Below are positions 24,742 through 33,390 of a stretch of DNA of 64,000 nucleotides, piece after piece. The notes beneath the pieces are model-generated. The model made no database searches, was not told the DNA's origin, and saw nothing but the letters and a program-made list of their open reading frames with translations. The position numbers and the translations under genes are program-made. The stretch lies in assembly GCF_024055635.1 (NCBI RefSeq), contig NZ_JAMXMB010000021.1:1-64000 (forward strand), written 5' to 3'. Each line of letters begins with the position of its first letter. Within the stretch, counting starts at the first letter, position 1. The DNA is from Microbacterium yannicii. GTDB lineage: Bacteria; Actinomycetota; Actinomycetes; Actinomycetales; Microbacteriaceae.

Positions 24742-27700
24742 ATGACGACGGCGCGACGGCGAGGCATCCTCGCTGCCGTCACCGCCATCGTGCTCCTCGC
24801 GATGGGCACGGGCATCGCGTTCGCCGCCGGCGACGCGCTCGGCATCCGCACCGAACCCGCCACGCAGATGCAGCCGGCCGCGCCGGTGGTCGCGGTTGCG
24901 GCGGAGGCCGTCGCTCCGCCCGAGATCACCGCGGTCGACGTGCCCGACACCGTCCGTGTGAACGTCGCGATGGATGAGCTGCTCGGCGCCGTGGCCGATG
25001 CGTCCGAACGTGCGGGCGCGGCAGCCCTCACCGTCGCCCTCGCCGATGACGGCCCCGGTGAGACAGCCGACGGCTACACGCTGGAGGGGGATGCCGCGGC
25101 CCTGACCATCCGCGCCGACACCGAGGCCGGCGCGACTCGCGGGATCTACGACCTCGCGGCCCAGGTGCGCGCGGCGCAGCCCGTCACCGAACTGGTGGGT
25201 GAGCACGCGGCATCCCGCCTGCCGCTGCGGATGAGCGACCTCGGAGCCGTGGGAGTCATCCCCGACCCGGCCGAGTGGGAGAGCGGCGACAACTACTCGC
25301 ACGCCTCCGACGCGTTCGCCGCCGTCGTGCAGCCCGAGCCGCCGTACATCGACAAGACCGCGCTCGCCGCGGCCTACGAGGACTTCGACGGGTTCCTGCG
25401 CCACTCGCTCGCCAACGGCATCAACGCCGTCGCGTTTCCCGGGTTCGTGGAGTACGTCACGTTCGACGACGTGCCGGGCGGCGCCGTCTACGCCGAAGGC
25501 GACGACCACCGGGACAAAGCCCTGGCCTTGCGAGAGGCGTTCGCGCCGTTCTGGGAGCGCGCCGACGAACTCGGCGTGAAGGTGTTCCTCCGCACCGACA
25601 TGCTCGCCCTCACCGGGCCGCTCGAGCGCTACCTCGTCGACCGGTTCGGCTCGCTCGACACCGAGAACCCCGACTTCTGGAACGTCTACGCCGCCGGCCT
25701 CGACGAGCTGTACGACGCGGTTCCCGCGCTCGACGGCGTGCTCATCCGCATCGGCGAGGCCGGTCCCGTCTATGACGTCGGCGGCTGGGACTACTACTCC
25801 GCGCTCGAGGTGACCACCGTCGACGCCGTGCGGACGATGCTCGAGGCGTTGACGGCGCAGGCCGAGGCATCCGATCGCGAGGTCATCTTCCGCACCTGGA
25901 GCGTCGGCGTCGGCGCCGTCGGCGACATGCACACGAACGACGCGTCGTACGAGGCGGTGCTCGACGGCATCGACTCGCCCGCGCTCATCGTGTCGACCAA
26001 GTACACGCTCGGGGACTTCTACACGTGGCTGCCGCTGAACCACACCCTCGAGCAGGGCGCGCAGCGGCGCATCGTCGAGTTCCAGAGCCGCCGCGAGTTC
26101 GAGAACTTCGGCGCCTTCCCGAACGACCTCGGGCCGCAGTATCAGGCAGCGCTGCAACAGCTGCTGGCCGCGAACGACCGCATCGAGGGCGTGTGGGTGT
26201 GGACGCAGGACGGCGGTCCCTGGCGTGCCGGGCCGATGTCGCTGTACCTCAAGTCGGGCTTCTGGCAGCTGTACGAGCTGAACACCCAGCTGGCCGCCGC
26301 GCTCGCGCAAGACCCCGAGACCGATGTCGCCGAGGTGACCACCGACTGGGCGCGGCAGTGGTTCTCGGACGATCCCGCGACCGTGCAGGCCATCGCCGAG
26401 GCGATGACCCTGTCGCGCGACGCGATCGCGCAGGGGATGTACATCGAGCAGTTCGCCGACCAGCGCGTCTTCGCGATCGGGCTCGAGCCGCCGCCCATGA
26501 TGTGGATCTTCGAGTGGGACATCCTCACCGGCGACTCCGCCGTCCTCGACGTGCTGTACGCGATCGTGCGCGACAGCGCCATCGAGGCGGGTACTGACGG
26601 AGTGGACGCCGCGATCGCCGACGGCGCGCAGGCCGTCGCCGCGGTCGAGAAGATGCAAGAGCTGGTGACCGGGACGGATGCCGCGACCTGGCACTCCGCC
26701 GACATGCGCGACGCCTTCGTGGGGACGCTCGAGTACGAGCTCGACACGCTGCGGCTGCTCGAGGCGTACCGGGCGATGATCCTGCACCAGGGCGAGTGGC
26801 ACGACACGCTCTCGCCCGAGTCGCACGCCGCGTGGGATGCCGATCGCGCCGCCTACGAGACGCTCGCCGCCACGCACCTCGAGCGATACGAGGGCAACCT
26901 CGACTACCCGGCGTTCAACCTCACGGCCGCCCAGCTGGGCGTCGACCGCGCCACGCGCGACCTGACGATGGCGTGGCTCGCCCGCGGACTGCTGGTGCTG
27001 GCGATCGCGTGGGTCGTGATCGGCATGGTCGCCGCGCGCACGCGCCTGGTCGCGAGGCCCGGAGCCGCCGCCGCCCGGGCGACGTGGATCGCGTCGACCC
27101 GCCCGTGGCGGGCGCGGGAATCGACACTGGGCATGCTCGAGCTCGACCGCTGGCTGCTCCTCGTCGTGCCGGCCGCGCTGCTGGTCGCGACACGGGCGGT
27201 GCAGACCTCGTTCCTGTCGTGGACGCATCTCGCCGTCACGATCGGCGCCTGGGTGCTGTTCGCCCTCGTGCTGCGGCTGTTCCTCTGGCGCCGGTCGCCA
27301 TGGCCGGTCATCGCCGCGGTCGGCGGCGTCGTGATGCTGCGCTGCATCCTCACGTTGTTCGCTCTGTCGTTCACGGGCCCCGGCGGGTACTGGTTCGCCT
27401 TCTGGACCGAGCCGGTGCTCCGCACGATCTACATCGCGGTCGCCTTCGCGCTCTTCGTCTGGGTCTTCGTCGCCGCCGGGTGGGCGCTCGCCGCCCAGGT
27501 GCGCGCGCGCCGCGCGACCGGGTTCGTGCTGGCCGCCGTGGGTGCCGGGCTGCTGGTGCCGGCCGCCGCCGTCGGCGCGCTCGGCCTCGAGGCGGCACTG
27601 ACTGTCTGGAACGACGAGATGGGCCTGCTGCCGTGGGGGCTCGCGCGGATCCTGGGCATCACGACCTACCTCGAGATCCCGGATGCCACGGCCTGGGCCG

Positions 27701-27813
27701 CCGCCGGGTTCGGCGCTCTGCTGCTCGTTGTGGGCGTCGCGCTGGCGCTGCCGTGGTCGCGCCGGCGGGCCCACCGGGCCGCGGAGACCGCGCCCGCGGA
27801 CGCGGCGCGCTGA
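24742..27813 (+). CDS. Large exported glycosyl-hydrolase-like protein with polytopic C-terminus
   Basis: Protein of 1023 residues. An N-terminal signal or anchor (ILAAVTAIVLLAMGTGIAFA) is followed by a small alpha/beta domain (about 40-150) ending in GATRGIYDLAAQV, as in the N-terminal domains of GH20/GH67-type hydrolases. Next comes a (beta/alpha)8-like region (about 150-520) rich in Asp, Glu and Trp (FRTWSVGVG, RIGEAG, GVWVWTQDGG) and a helical region. From about residue 735 there are seven membrane helices. This fits an outward-facing glycan-active domain tethered by a membrane module. I cannot assign catalytic residues with certainty. No close neighbour hints at a substrate. Confidence 0.65.
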   Translation: MTTARRRGILAAVTAIVLLAMGTGIAFAAGDALGIRTEPATQMQPAAPVVAVAAEAVAPPEITAVDVPDTVRVNVAMDELLGAVADASERAGAAALTVALADDGPGETADGYTLEGDAAALTIRADTEAGATRGIYDLAAQVRAAQPVTELVGEHAASRLPLRMSDLGAVGVIPDPAEWESGDNYSHASDAFAAVVQPEPPYIDKTALAAAYEDFDGFLRHSLANGINAVAFPGFVEYVTFDDVPGGAVYAEGDDHRDKALALREAFAPFWERADELGVKVFLRTDMLALTGPLERYLVDRFGSLDTENPDFWNVYAAGLDELYDAVPALDGVLIRIGEAGPVYDVGGWDYYSALEVTTVDAVRTMLEALTAQAEASDREVIFRTWSVGVGAVGDMHTNDASYEAVLDGIDSPALIVSTKYTLGDFYTWLPLNHTLEQGAQRRIVEFQSRREFENFGAFPNDLGPQYQAALQQLLAANDRIEGVWVWTQDGGPWRAGPMSLYLKSGFWQLYELNTQLAAALAQDPETDVAEVTTDWARQWFSDDPATVQAIAEAMTLSRDAIAQGMYIEQFADQRVFAIGLEPPPMMWIFEWDILTGDSAVLDVLYAIVRDSAIEAGTDGVDAAIADGAQAVAAVEKMQELVTGTDAATWHSADMRDAFVGTLEYELDTLRLLEAYRAMILHQGEWHDTLSPESHAAWDADRAAYETLAATHLERYEGNLDYPAFNLTAAQLGVDRATRDLTMAWLARGLLVLAIAWVVIGMVAARTRLVARPGAAAARATWIASTRPWRARESTLGMLELDRWLLLVVPAALLVATRAVQTSFLSWTHLAVTIGAWVLFALVLRLFLWRRSPWPVIAAVGGVVMLRCILTLFALSFTGPGGYWFAFWTEPVLRTIYIAVAFALFVWVFVAAGWALAAQVRARRATGFVLAAVGAGLLVPAAAVGALGLEAALTVWNDEMGLLPWGLARILGITTYLEIPDATAWAAAGFGALLLVVGVALALPWSRRRAHRAAETAPADAAR

Positions 27814-27840
27814 GCCCTCGGCACTCGCCCATCGCGGCAC

Positions 27841-27858
27841 ACCCGAAGGAGCTCGGGT
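27841..27858 (+). terminator. Short hairpin after the large membrane protein
   Basis: ACCCGA / TCGGGT stem of 6 bp with a 6-nt loop, 27 nt beyond the stop. It is weak but well placed before the OhrR-like gene. Confidence 0.4.
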
Positions 27859-27878
27859 GATCTCTTGTATCCCAATAG

Positions 27879-27890
27879 TTTGTATGCAAA
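27879..27890 (+). promoter_or_regulatory. Candidate OhrR-type operator
   Basis: TTTGTATGCAAA, a near-palindrome with TTTG/CAAA arms, ends 9 nt before the regulator start codon. A second TTGTAT lies at 27865-27870. No ribosome site is visible in between, so the transcript may be almost leaderless. Probably the autoregulatory site. Confidence 0.45.
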
Positions 27891-27899
27891 GCTTTCGCC

Positions 27900-28361
27900 A
27901 TGACCACGACCGCAGCGCCGCTCGAATCGTCGGTCTGCTTCGCGCTGTACACCTCGATGCAGGCGACGCTGCAGCTCTACCGCGACCTGCTGGAGCCGTG
28001 GGGGCTGACGTATCAGCAGCTCATGGTGCTCGCGGTGGTGTGGGAGCGCGACGAGGTGTCGCCGGGCGAACTCGCGGAGGCTCTCTGCCTCGACGCCAGC
28101 AGCGTGTCGGGACTCGTCGGGCGGCTCGAGCGCATGGGCTATCTCCAGCGCGAGCACCGGTCCACCGACCGCCGCTCGGTGCGGATCACCGCCACCGCCC
28201 ACGCGCTGGCGGTGCGCGGCGAACTCGGCCACATCGAGCGCTGCGTCGCCGAGGCCATGCAGGTCACGCCCGCCGACGCCGAGTCCGTCATCGGAACGCT
28301 TCGCGCGCTGCGCACCTCGATGCGCGGCTACGACGCGCGCGCGGCATCCATAGCCTCATGA
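27900..28361 (+). CDS. MarR-family regulator, OhrR-like
   Basis: Winged-helix repressor of 153 residues. The N-terminal SSVCFALYTSMQ with Cys12 matches the peroxide-sensing cysteine of OhrR proteins, and LLEPWGLTYQQLMVLAVVWE is the typical OhrR helix 1-2 region. The winged helix contains LDASSVSGLVGRLERMGYLQR. A glutathione peroxidase gene follows after 19 nt, which fits control by organic peroxide. Confidence 0.88.
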   Translation: MTTTAAPLESSVCFALYTSMQATLQLYRDLLEPWGLTYQQLMVLAVVWERDEVSPGELAEALCLDASSVSGLVGRLERMGYLQREHRSTDRRSVRITATAHALAVRGELGHIERCVAEAMQVTPADAESVIGTLRALRTSMRGYDARAASIAS

Positions 28362-28380
28362 ACGCCAAGGAAGGAAACGC

Positions 28381-28869
28381 ATGACCCTCCAAGAGATCCC
28401 CGTCACCACGATTCACGGAGAGAGCACCACGTTCGGCGAGATCGCCGACGGGCGGCTCGCCCTCGTCGTCAACGTCGCGTCGCGCTGCGGACTGGCGCCC
28501 CAGTACGAACAGCTCGAGGCGCTGCAGAAGGCCTATGCCGACCGTGGCTTCACCGTGATCGGCTTCCCGAGCAACCAGTTCCTCCAGGAGCTGTCGACCG
28601 AAGAGGCCGTCGCCGAGTACTGCTCGACCACGTGGGGAGTGACCTTCCCGATGGCCGAGAAGGTGAAGGTCAACGGCCGCCACGCCCATCCGCTGTACCA
28701 GGAGCTGACCGGAACGCCCGACGTCGATGGGAAGAAGGGCCGCATCACGTGGAACTTCGAGAAGTTCCTGGTGAGCCCGTCGGGTGAGATCAAGCGGTTC
28801 GCGCCGCAGACCAAGCCTGATGCGCCCGAGGTCGTCGAGGCGATCGAGGCTTGGCTGCCGGCGGAGTAG
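28381..28869 (+). CDS. Glutathione peroxidase-family protein
   Basis: Thiol peroxidase of 162 residues. The peroxidatic Cys is in NVASRCGLAPQY, with the partner Gln in FPSNQF and Trp-Asn in ITWNFEKFLV. Actinobacteria lack glutathione, so it probably uses thioredoxin or mycothiol-linked reduction. GGAAACGC precedes the ATG. Co-transcribed with the OhrR-like sensor. Confidence 0.92.
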   Translation: MTLQEIPVTTIHGESTTFGEIADGRLALVVNVASRCGLAPQYEQLEALQKAYADRGFTVIGFPSNQFLQELSTEEAVAEYCSTTWGVTFPMAEKVKVNGRHAHPLYQELTGTPDVDGKKGRITWNFEKFLVSPSGEIKRFAPQTKPDAPEVVEAIEAWLPAE

Positions 28870-29056
28870 TCCTCGCCAAGCACGCCGCGGTGGCGGGCCG
28901 AAGCCGAAGGATCCGTTATCCGGTCTCGGTTCCGGGATCAGGCTGGTCGGCCGGTGACTGTTCCCCGCCGTGCGGAAGTCAGGTTCGGGGCGGGAGTGGA
29001 TGCCGCAGCGCCGCGGCCGATGCTGCGCTGGGCGGTGGGCGACGAGGCGGGCGGTG

Positions 29057-30088
29057 TCATGGCCCCGCCTGTGCAGGCTGCGCAGAGTGCGCTGACACCA
29101 GGAGGGCAGCCAGCGCGAGGTCCTGCAGGCCGCTGCCGAGGGAGTTGAAGAGGGTGATCTCCTCAGGATCGCGACGGCCGGGGGCCGCGCCGACGAGAAC
29201 CTCGCCCAGCTCCGGCCCCAAGTGGCTCTCGTCGATCGAGCCCTCGCGCAGCGGAATCAGGACATCACCGGATTCGGCGAGGGCAGCCGAGCGGGTGTCG
29301 AGGATGACCCGGGATCGTCGGACGGCTTCACTGTCGACCTCGCGGTGATCGGCACGCGGGGGAGCTCCCACCGCATTGACGTGATGGCCCGGGTGCAGCC
29401 ACGCGCCCTCGAGTACCGGTTCTCGGGACGGGGTCAGGGTGCAGACGATGTCGGCTTGCCCGACGACCTCGCGTGCTGACGCCGCTGTCGTGGCGGGGAT
29501 GCCGCGATCCGACAGCGTTGCAGCGAGCGACCTGGCGCGTTCGGTCGTGCGACTCCAGACGACGACGCGGCTGATCGGCCGCACCAGCATGAGTGCTTCC
29601 ACGTGCCCCTCCGCCAACGCTCCGGCCCCGATGAGGCCGAGTACTCGCGCGTCAGGACGGGCGAGCGCATCCGTCGCGACGGCTGTGGCCGCGGCAGTGC
29701 GGATGCGCGTCACAGCGGCGCCGTCGATCAGCGCCAGAGGGGTGCCGTGCAGGGAGGAGACGATGATCATGGAGCGCTGGGCGGGCAGCGCTCTGTCACG
29801 GTTGGAGGGGATGTCCGCCAGGAACTTCATGCTCGCCAGTCCGCTCACCGAATCGATGGCGCTCATGCCGAGGAACTGTGCGTCGGACCCCGGCACCGGC
29901 ATGGAGGACGGTGCGGGCGCGATGGCGGTGCCCGCCGCGAGCCGGCGATGCGCGGTGGCCACCGCCGCAATGGCGTCAGACATCGCGACCCGCTCGATGA
30001 CTTCGGACGAGGGGATCAGCCTGATCATCGAATCGGTCCGATTCGGGGGCACGCTAACGGACGGCGGGGGTTGAAGAACCACGGGCAT
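29057..30088 (-). CDS. Ornithine cyclodeaminase / mu-crystallin family enzyme
   Basis: NAD(P)-dependent enzyme of up to 343 residues. The Rossmann motif LGLIGAGALAEGH and the family segments ALIDGAAVTRIRTAAATA and NAVGAPPRADHREVD are clear. Members include ornithine cyclodeaminase, ketimine reductases and alanine dehydrogenase. The first 20 residues are Pro-rich, and an ATG at 30028 (MIRLIPSSEV) is a plausible shorter start; neither has a good ribosome site. It is divergent from the GntR regulator, with an operator-like word between them. Confidence 0.85.
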   Translation of the reverse strand: MPVVLQPPPSVSVPPNRTDSMIRLIPSSEVIERVAMSDAIAAVATAHRRLAAGTAIAPAPSSMPVPGSDAQFLGMSAIDSVSGLASMKFLADIPSNRDRALPAQRSMIIVSSLHGTPLALIDGAAVTRIRTAAATAVATDALARPDARVLGLIGAGALAEGHVEALMLVRPISRVVVWSRTTERARSLAATLSDRGIPATTAASAREVVGQADIVCTLTPSREPVLEGAWLHPGHHVNAVGAPPRADHREVDSEAVRRSRVILDTRSAALAESGDVLIPLREGSIDESHLGPELGEVLVGAAPGRRDPEEITLFNSLGSGLQDLALAALLVSAHSAQPAQAGP

Positions 30089-30099
30089 CCTTTGGTCAT

Positions 30100-30110
30100 T
30101 TGGTATACAA
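30100..30110. promoter_or_regulatory. GntR operator candidate 1
   Basis: TTGGTATACAA, the reverse complement of the TTGTATACCAA found at 31279 and 33351. It lies between the divergent cyclodeaminase-family gene and the GntR gene, so it may control both. Confidence 0.6.
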
Positions 30111-30224
30111 CCTACCAGGGCTACACGCAGTATTTCTACGCTGTGAGGCGGGAACCGCGGGGCTGTTGCTGCGCCACGCGCGGTTGCGCGTTGTACGATC
30201 TACCGACGGATCGGAGTCTGATTC

Positions 30225-30947
30225 ATGCAGGAACTCGCGCATCGCTCGATCCCGGAACTCGTCTACCAAGAGATTCGCCAGCAGATCGTCAGCGGTCAGC
30301 TACCGCCGGGCACACGCCTCAAGGAGCGGGAGATCTCGGAACTTCTCAACGTCTCTCGGGTGCCGGTGCGGGAGGCGTTTCCGTTTCTGGAAGCCGATGG
30401 GTTCATCCGAAGCCTCCCCCGGCGCGGGGCGATCGTCAACGAGCTCGCGGTGCGCGATGTCGAAGAGCTGTTCGACGTCCGTGAGTCGCTGGAAGTGCTC
30501 GCGACCCGCCTGGCAGCGAAGAACGCCGACTCGGCCCCGTTCGACCGCATGGAACAGGTGCTCGCGGCGGCACGCGAAGCCGTCGCCTCCGGTGATGAGC
30601 GCGCACTCGTGCAATCAAACGTCGCGTTCCACGAGGCGATGGCCGAGTTGTCTGGAAACTCGCTGCTCATCGGTGTCGTCCGCGGGATACTAGGCCGGAT
30701 GGAGTGGCTTTTCCGCTTCACGGTGGACCGCGACATGCGCGCGCAGTGCGAAGAGCATGAGGAGCTCTTCCGAGCGGTGAAGGCAGGCCATGTCGAGCTC
30801 GCCGGATCCCTGGCCTTCGCCCATGTCGCCAGTGGCAGGCAGCCCTCGCTCGAGAAGCTCCGGCTCGCGAAGGAGTTGTCCCACGCGCCTGAGGTGGACG
30901 GCGACGACGCCGCGTTCGACCGCGCCGACGCCGCAGGCTCCGTCTAG
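30225..30947 (+). CDS. GntR-family (FadR/FCD type) transcriptional regulator
   Basis: Regulator of 240 residues. The N-terminal winged helix (YQEIRQQIVSGQLPPGTRLKEREI and SRVPVREAF) is followed by an all-helical FCD ligand domain with metal-binding Asp/His positions (EVLATRLAA, NVAFHEAMAELSGN). FCD regulators usually sense small organic acids and act as repressors. Its gene leads the catabolic island, and TTGTATACCAA palindromes lie before the three flanking units. Confidence 0.9.
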   Translation: MQELAHRSIPELVYQEIRQQIVSGQLPPGTRLKEREISELLNVSRVPVREAFPFLEADGFIRSLPRRGAIVNELAVRDVEELFDVRESLEVLATRLAAKNADSAPFDRMEQVLAAAREAVASGDERALVQSNVAFHEAMAELSGNSLLIGVVRGILGRMEWLFRFTVDRDMRAQCEEHEELFRAVKAGHVELAGSLAFAHVASGRQPSLEKLRLAKELSHAPEVDGDDAAFDRADAAGSV

Positions 30948-30983
30948 GCGCCGAGCCCGACGGGCTCCGTCGACTCCGCTCCG

Positions 30984-31002
30984 ACGGGGCACTGCGCCCC
31001 GT
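30984..31002 (+). terminator. Hairpin after GntR gene
   Basis: ACGGGGC / GCCCCGT stem of 7 bp with a 5-nt loop, 36 nt beyond the stop codon. Probable terminator. Confidence 0.5.
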
Positions 31003-31274
31003 TCAGGCGCCGGTACTGCGTTCGGAGCGCGGCCCGCATGCAAGCCTCCTTCCATCGCGGGAATATCGTATACCGCCGCTCCTCAGGACCCGCTCGTGGA
31101 TGTTTCGGCCTCGTGACTGTGGGTCACGACCGTGTTAAACATGGGCAGGACATCACGATCGCCTGAAAACACGGGAGACGCTCGCGATCAGGCGAATGGC
31201 GGCGGCGCGCCCGAGTCGGCCGCGATTGAGCTTGGCCAGGGCGCCGGACTCGGGGTTGACGTGCCGCGCACGGT

Positions 31275-31293
31275 CCGTTTGTATACCAAACGG
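31275..31293. promoter_or_regulatory. GntR operator candidate 2 (extended palindrome)
   Basis: CCGTTTG, TATAC, CAAACGG: a perfect 7-bp inverted repeat around the shared TTGTATACCAA core, about 140 nt before the first permease gene. This is the best operator in the set. Confidence 0.65.
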
Positions 31294-31429
31294 AAGTACG
31301 GGTCGTATCTGACCGGGACCGAGCGCCGCGAGGCAGCGGCGGAGAAGATGCACCTCGCCTTACGACCTCCGCTGCCGTCGCGCCGCTGTACTCAAGCGCT
31401 CCGGCCGACCTCGACGGGAGCCCGACGCG

Positions 31430-32425
31430 ATGATCGACACCAGCAATCTGGATCCTCCGGCGATCCGCACGCAGTCCGAATCGCCGGGGCGGCGCGGTGA
31501 AGCCGAAGCGGAGCCCTCCGCCGGGCCGAAGACATTCAGGAGGCGCCCGGGTCGCGCCGGCGGGCTCGTGTTCGGCTACTGGTGGTGGGCGCTTCCGGGG
31601 ATCGTCCTCGTCGTCGCGGTGCACTACGTTGCGACCGCGGTGGGTGGGGCCTTCGCGTTCACGAACTGGAGTGGGATCGGCGGGTTCGAGTGGACCGGGC
31701 TCGACAACTTCGCACGTGTCCTGCGCGATCCAGGGAGCGCGCGGGCGATCGGCAACACACTGCTGCTCGCGTTTGGGTCCGTCATCCTGTCCAATGTCGC
31801 CGGCCTCCTGCTCGCACTCGGCGCGAACCGCATCGTGAAGACGCGTCACGTGCTGCGACTGCTGTTCTTCATGCCGGTGGTGCTCAGCCCGCTCGCCGTC
31901 GCCTACATCTGGAAGTTCGTCTTCGACTACGCCGGTCCGGTGAACACTGTGCTCGACGCGGTGGGGTTGGGTTCTTTGGCGCGCGCGTGGCTGGGCGATC
32001 CCGCGACCGCCATCTGGGCGATCCTGGTAGTCCTCGTGTGGCAGAACACCGGGTTCGCGATGGTGATCTACATGGCCGGCCTCGCCGCGGTTCCGGTGGA
32101 GATCGAGGAGGCGGCGGCGCTGGACGGAGCCGGCCTGTGGCAGCGCTTCCGGCACGTGGTTCTGCCGTCGATCATGCCTGCTGTTGCGATCTCCACGACG
32201 CTCGGGCTGGTCAACGGCCTCCGAGTGTTCGATCAGATCCTGGCGCTGACGGGCGGTGGGCCCGCAGGCGTCACTGAGACGCTGGCGACCGAGGTCTACA
32301 AGCAGGCCTTCTCGCTGGGCGATTTCGGATACGGAGCTGCTCTGGCGCTCATCCTCACCCTCATCATCCTGGCGTTCGCCATCACTCAGCAGCGTCTGAC
32401 CGGCGCCCGCCCCGGAGAGGACTGA
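31430..32425 (+). CDS. Carbohydrate ABC transporter permease (MalF/UgpA-like)
   Basis: Channel subunit of 331 residues for a CUT1-type sugar importer. A basic, Pro-rich cytoplasmic N-terminus of about 55 residues is followed by six membrane helices. The EAA loop is EEAAALDGAGLWQRFRHVVLP near residues 225-245. The second permease starts 1 nt after its stop. No cognate ATPase is in the window, so a shared MsiK-like ATPase is likely. Confidence 0.92.
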   Translation: MIDTSNLDPPAIRTQSESPGRRGEAEAEPSAGPKTFRRRPGRAGGLVFGYWWWALPGIVLVVAVHYVATAVGGAFAFTNWSGIGGFEWTGLDNFARVLRDPGSARAIGNTLLLAFGSVILSNVAGLLLALGANRIVKTRHVLRLLFFMPVVLSPLAVAYIWKFVFDYAGPVNTVLDAVGLGSLARAWLGDPATAIWAILVVLVWQNTGFAMVIYMAGLAAVPVEIEEAAALDGAGLWQRFRHVVLPSIMPAVAISTTLGLVNGLRVFDQILALTGGGPAGVTETLATEVYKQAFSLGDFGYGAALALILTLIILAFAITQQRLTGARPGED

Positions 32426-32426
32426 C

Positions 32427-33260
32427 ATGTTCCGGTACACCAAGCTCACCCTCATGCGCGAGATCGTTCTGTGGATCGTCGCGCTCGTCTTCCTGCTGCC
32501 CTTCTACGTCCTTCTCACCACGGCGTTCAAGGCCGACGGCGAGGTCTTCTCGTCGTCGCCCCTCGCGCTCCCTCAGGCCCCCACCTTCGCCGCGTTCCTC
32601 CAGGTGCTCACCGCGGGGGACGGCGCGGTGCTGCGCGGGCTGGCCAGCAGCGTGCTGATCACTGCCGCAAGCATCGGCGGACTGGTGCTGCTCGGCTCGC
32701 TCACCGGGTACGTCATCGCCCGAAGGACTGGCAGATGGAGCAGGGGCGTCTATTACCTGTTCCTGGTCGCGATCCTGCTCCCGACGCAGCTCGGCACCGT
32801 GCCTCTCTACATCGGCGCGCGAACCCTGGGCTTGACCGGCACGATGTGGGGGATGGTCATCCTCTATACGGGAATGATGCTGCCGCTCACGATCTTCCTC
32901 TACGCAGGCTTCTTCCGAAGTCTCGGCACCGAGTACGAAGAGGCGGCGACCGTCGACGGAGCGAGCCGCACCCAGATCTTCTTCCGGATCGTGCTGCCGC
33001 TGATGTCGTCTGCCACGGGAACCGTGGCCATCCTCGCCGGTCTCATCATCTGGAATGACTTCTTCACCTCCTTGATCTTCCTCGGCGGATCCGACAGCCA
33101 GACGCTTCCAGTCGCGATGTATTACTACATCGGCTCACTGATCTCGAAGTGGAATGCGATTTTCGCGATCGTCATCGTCTCGATGATCCCCATCCTCGCG
33201 TTCTACCTCTTCGCCCAGAAGCAGTTCATCACCGGTTACGCGGGTGGCCTCAAGGGGTAG
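32427..33260 (+). CDS. Carbohydrate ABC transporter permease (MalG/UgpE-like)
   Basis: Second channel subunit, 277 residues, six helices, with an EAA loop (YEEAATVDGASRTQIFFRIV) near residue 170. It partners the preceding gene and the lipoprotein binding protein encoded at 37987. A 130-nt gap with an operator candidate separates it from the enzyme genes. Confidence 0.92.
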   Translation: MFRYTKLTLMREIVLWIVALVFLLPFYVLLTTAFKADGEVFSSSPLALPQAPTFAAFLQVLTAGDGAVLRGLASSVLITAASIGGLVLLGSLTGYVIARRTGRWSRGVYYLFLVAILLPTQLGTVPLYIGARTLGLTGTMWGMVILYTGMMLPLTIFLYAGFFRSLGTEYEEAATVDGASRTQIFFRIVLPLMSSATGTVAILAGLIIWNDFFTSLIFLGGSDSQTLPVAMYYYIGSLISKWNAIFAIVIVSMIPILAFYLFAQKQFITGYAGGLKG

Positions 33261-33350
33261 GACACGCGCCGCGGACATAGATCGCATTTATTCCGCGCAT
33301 CACCCGTATCTTTCCGTTGGATATAGCGGCGCATCGTGGCATATGGCATG

Positions 33351-33361
33351 TTGTATACCAA
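33351..33361. promoter_or_regulatory. GntR operator candidate 3
   Basis: TTGTATACCAA, 29 nt before the amidohydrolase start, identical to the core of candidate 2. It places the enzyme genes and binding protein under the same regulator. Confidence 0.65.
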
Positions 33362-33390
33362 CCTTCGAACACTGAGAGCGGAGTTGTCGG

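Larger units (their letters stand above)
30948..31429. other. Regulatory gap between GntR gene and importer operon
   Basis: About 480 bases with no convincing gene. It contains a hairpin that could end the GntR transcript, a weak TCGTATACCGC word at 31066-31076, an 8-bp inverted repeat TCGCCTGA/TCAGGCGA (31159-31166 and 31188-31195), and operator candidate 2. Short open frames on both strands lack ribosome sites. Confidence 0.5.

Noticed and set aside
24673..27840. 1055-codon minus-strand frame opposite the large membrane protein
   Set aside because: Antisense shadow with Arg/His/Gln-biased composition and no ribosome site or domains.
31153..31353. 66-codon minus-strand gene before the importer operon
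   Set aside because: It spans the operator palindrome, has no ribosome site and matches nothing recognisable.
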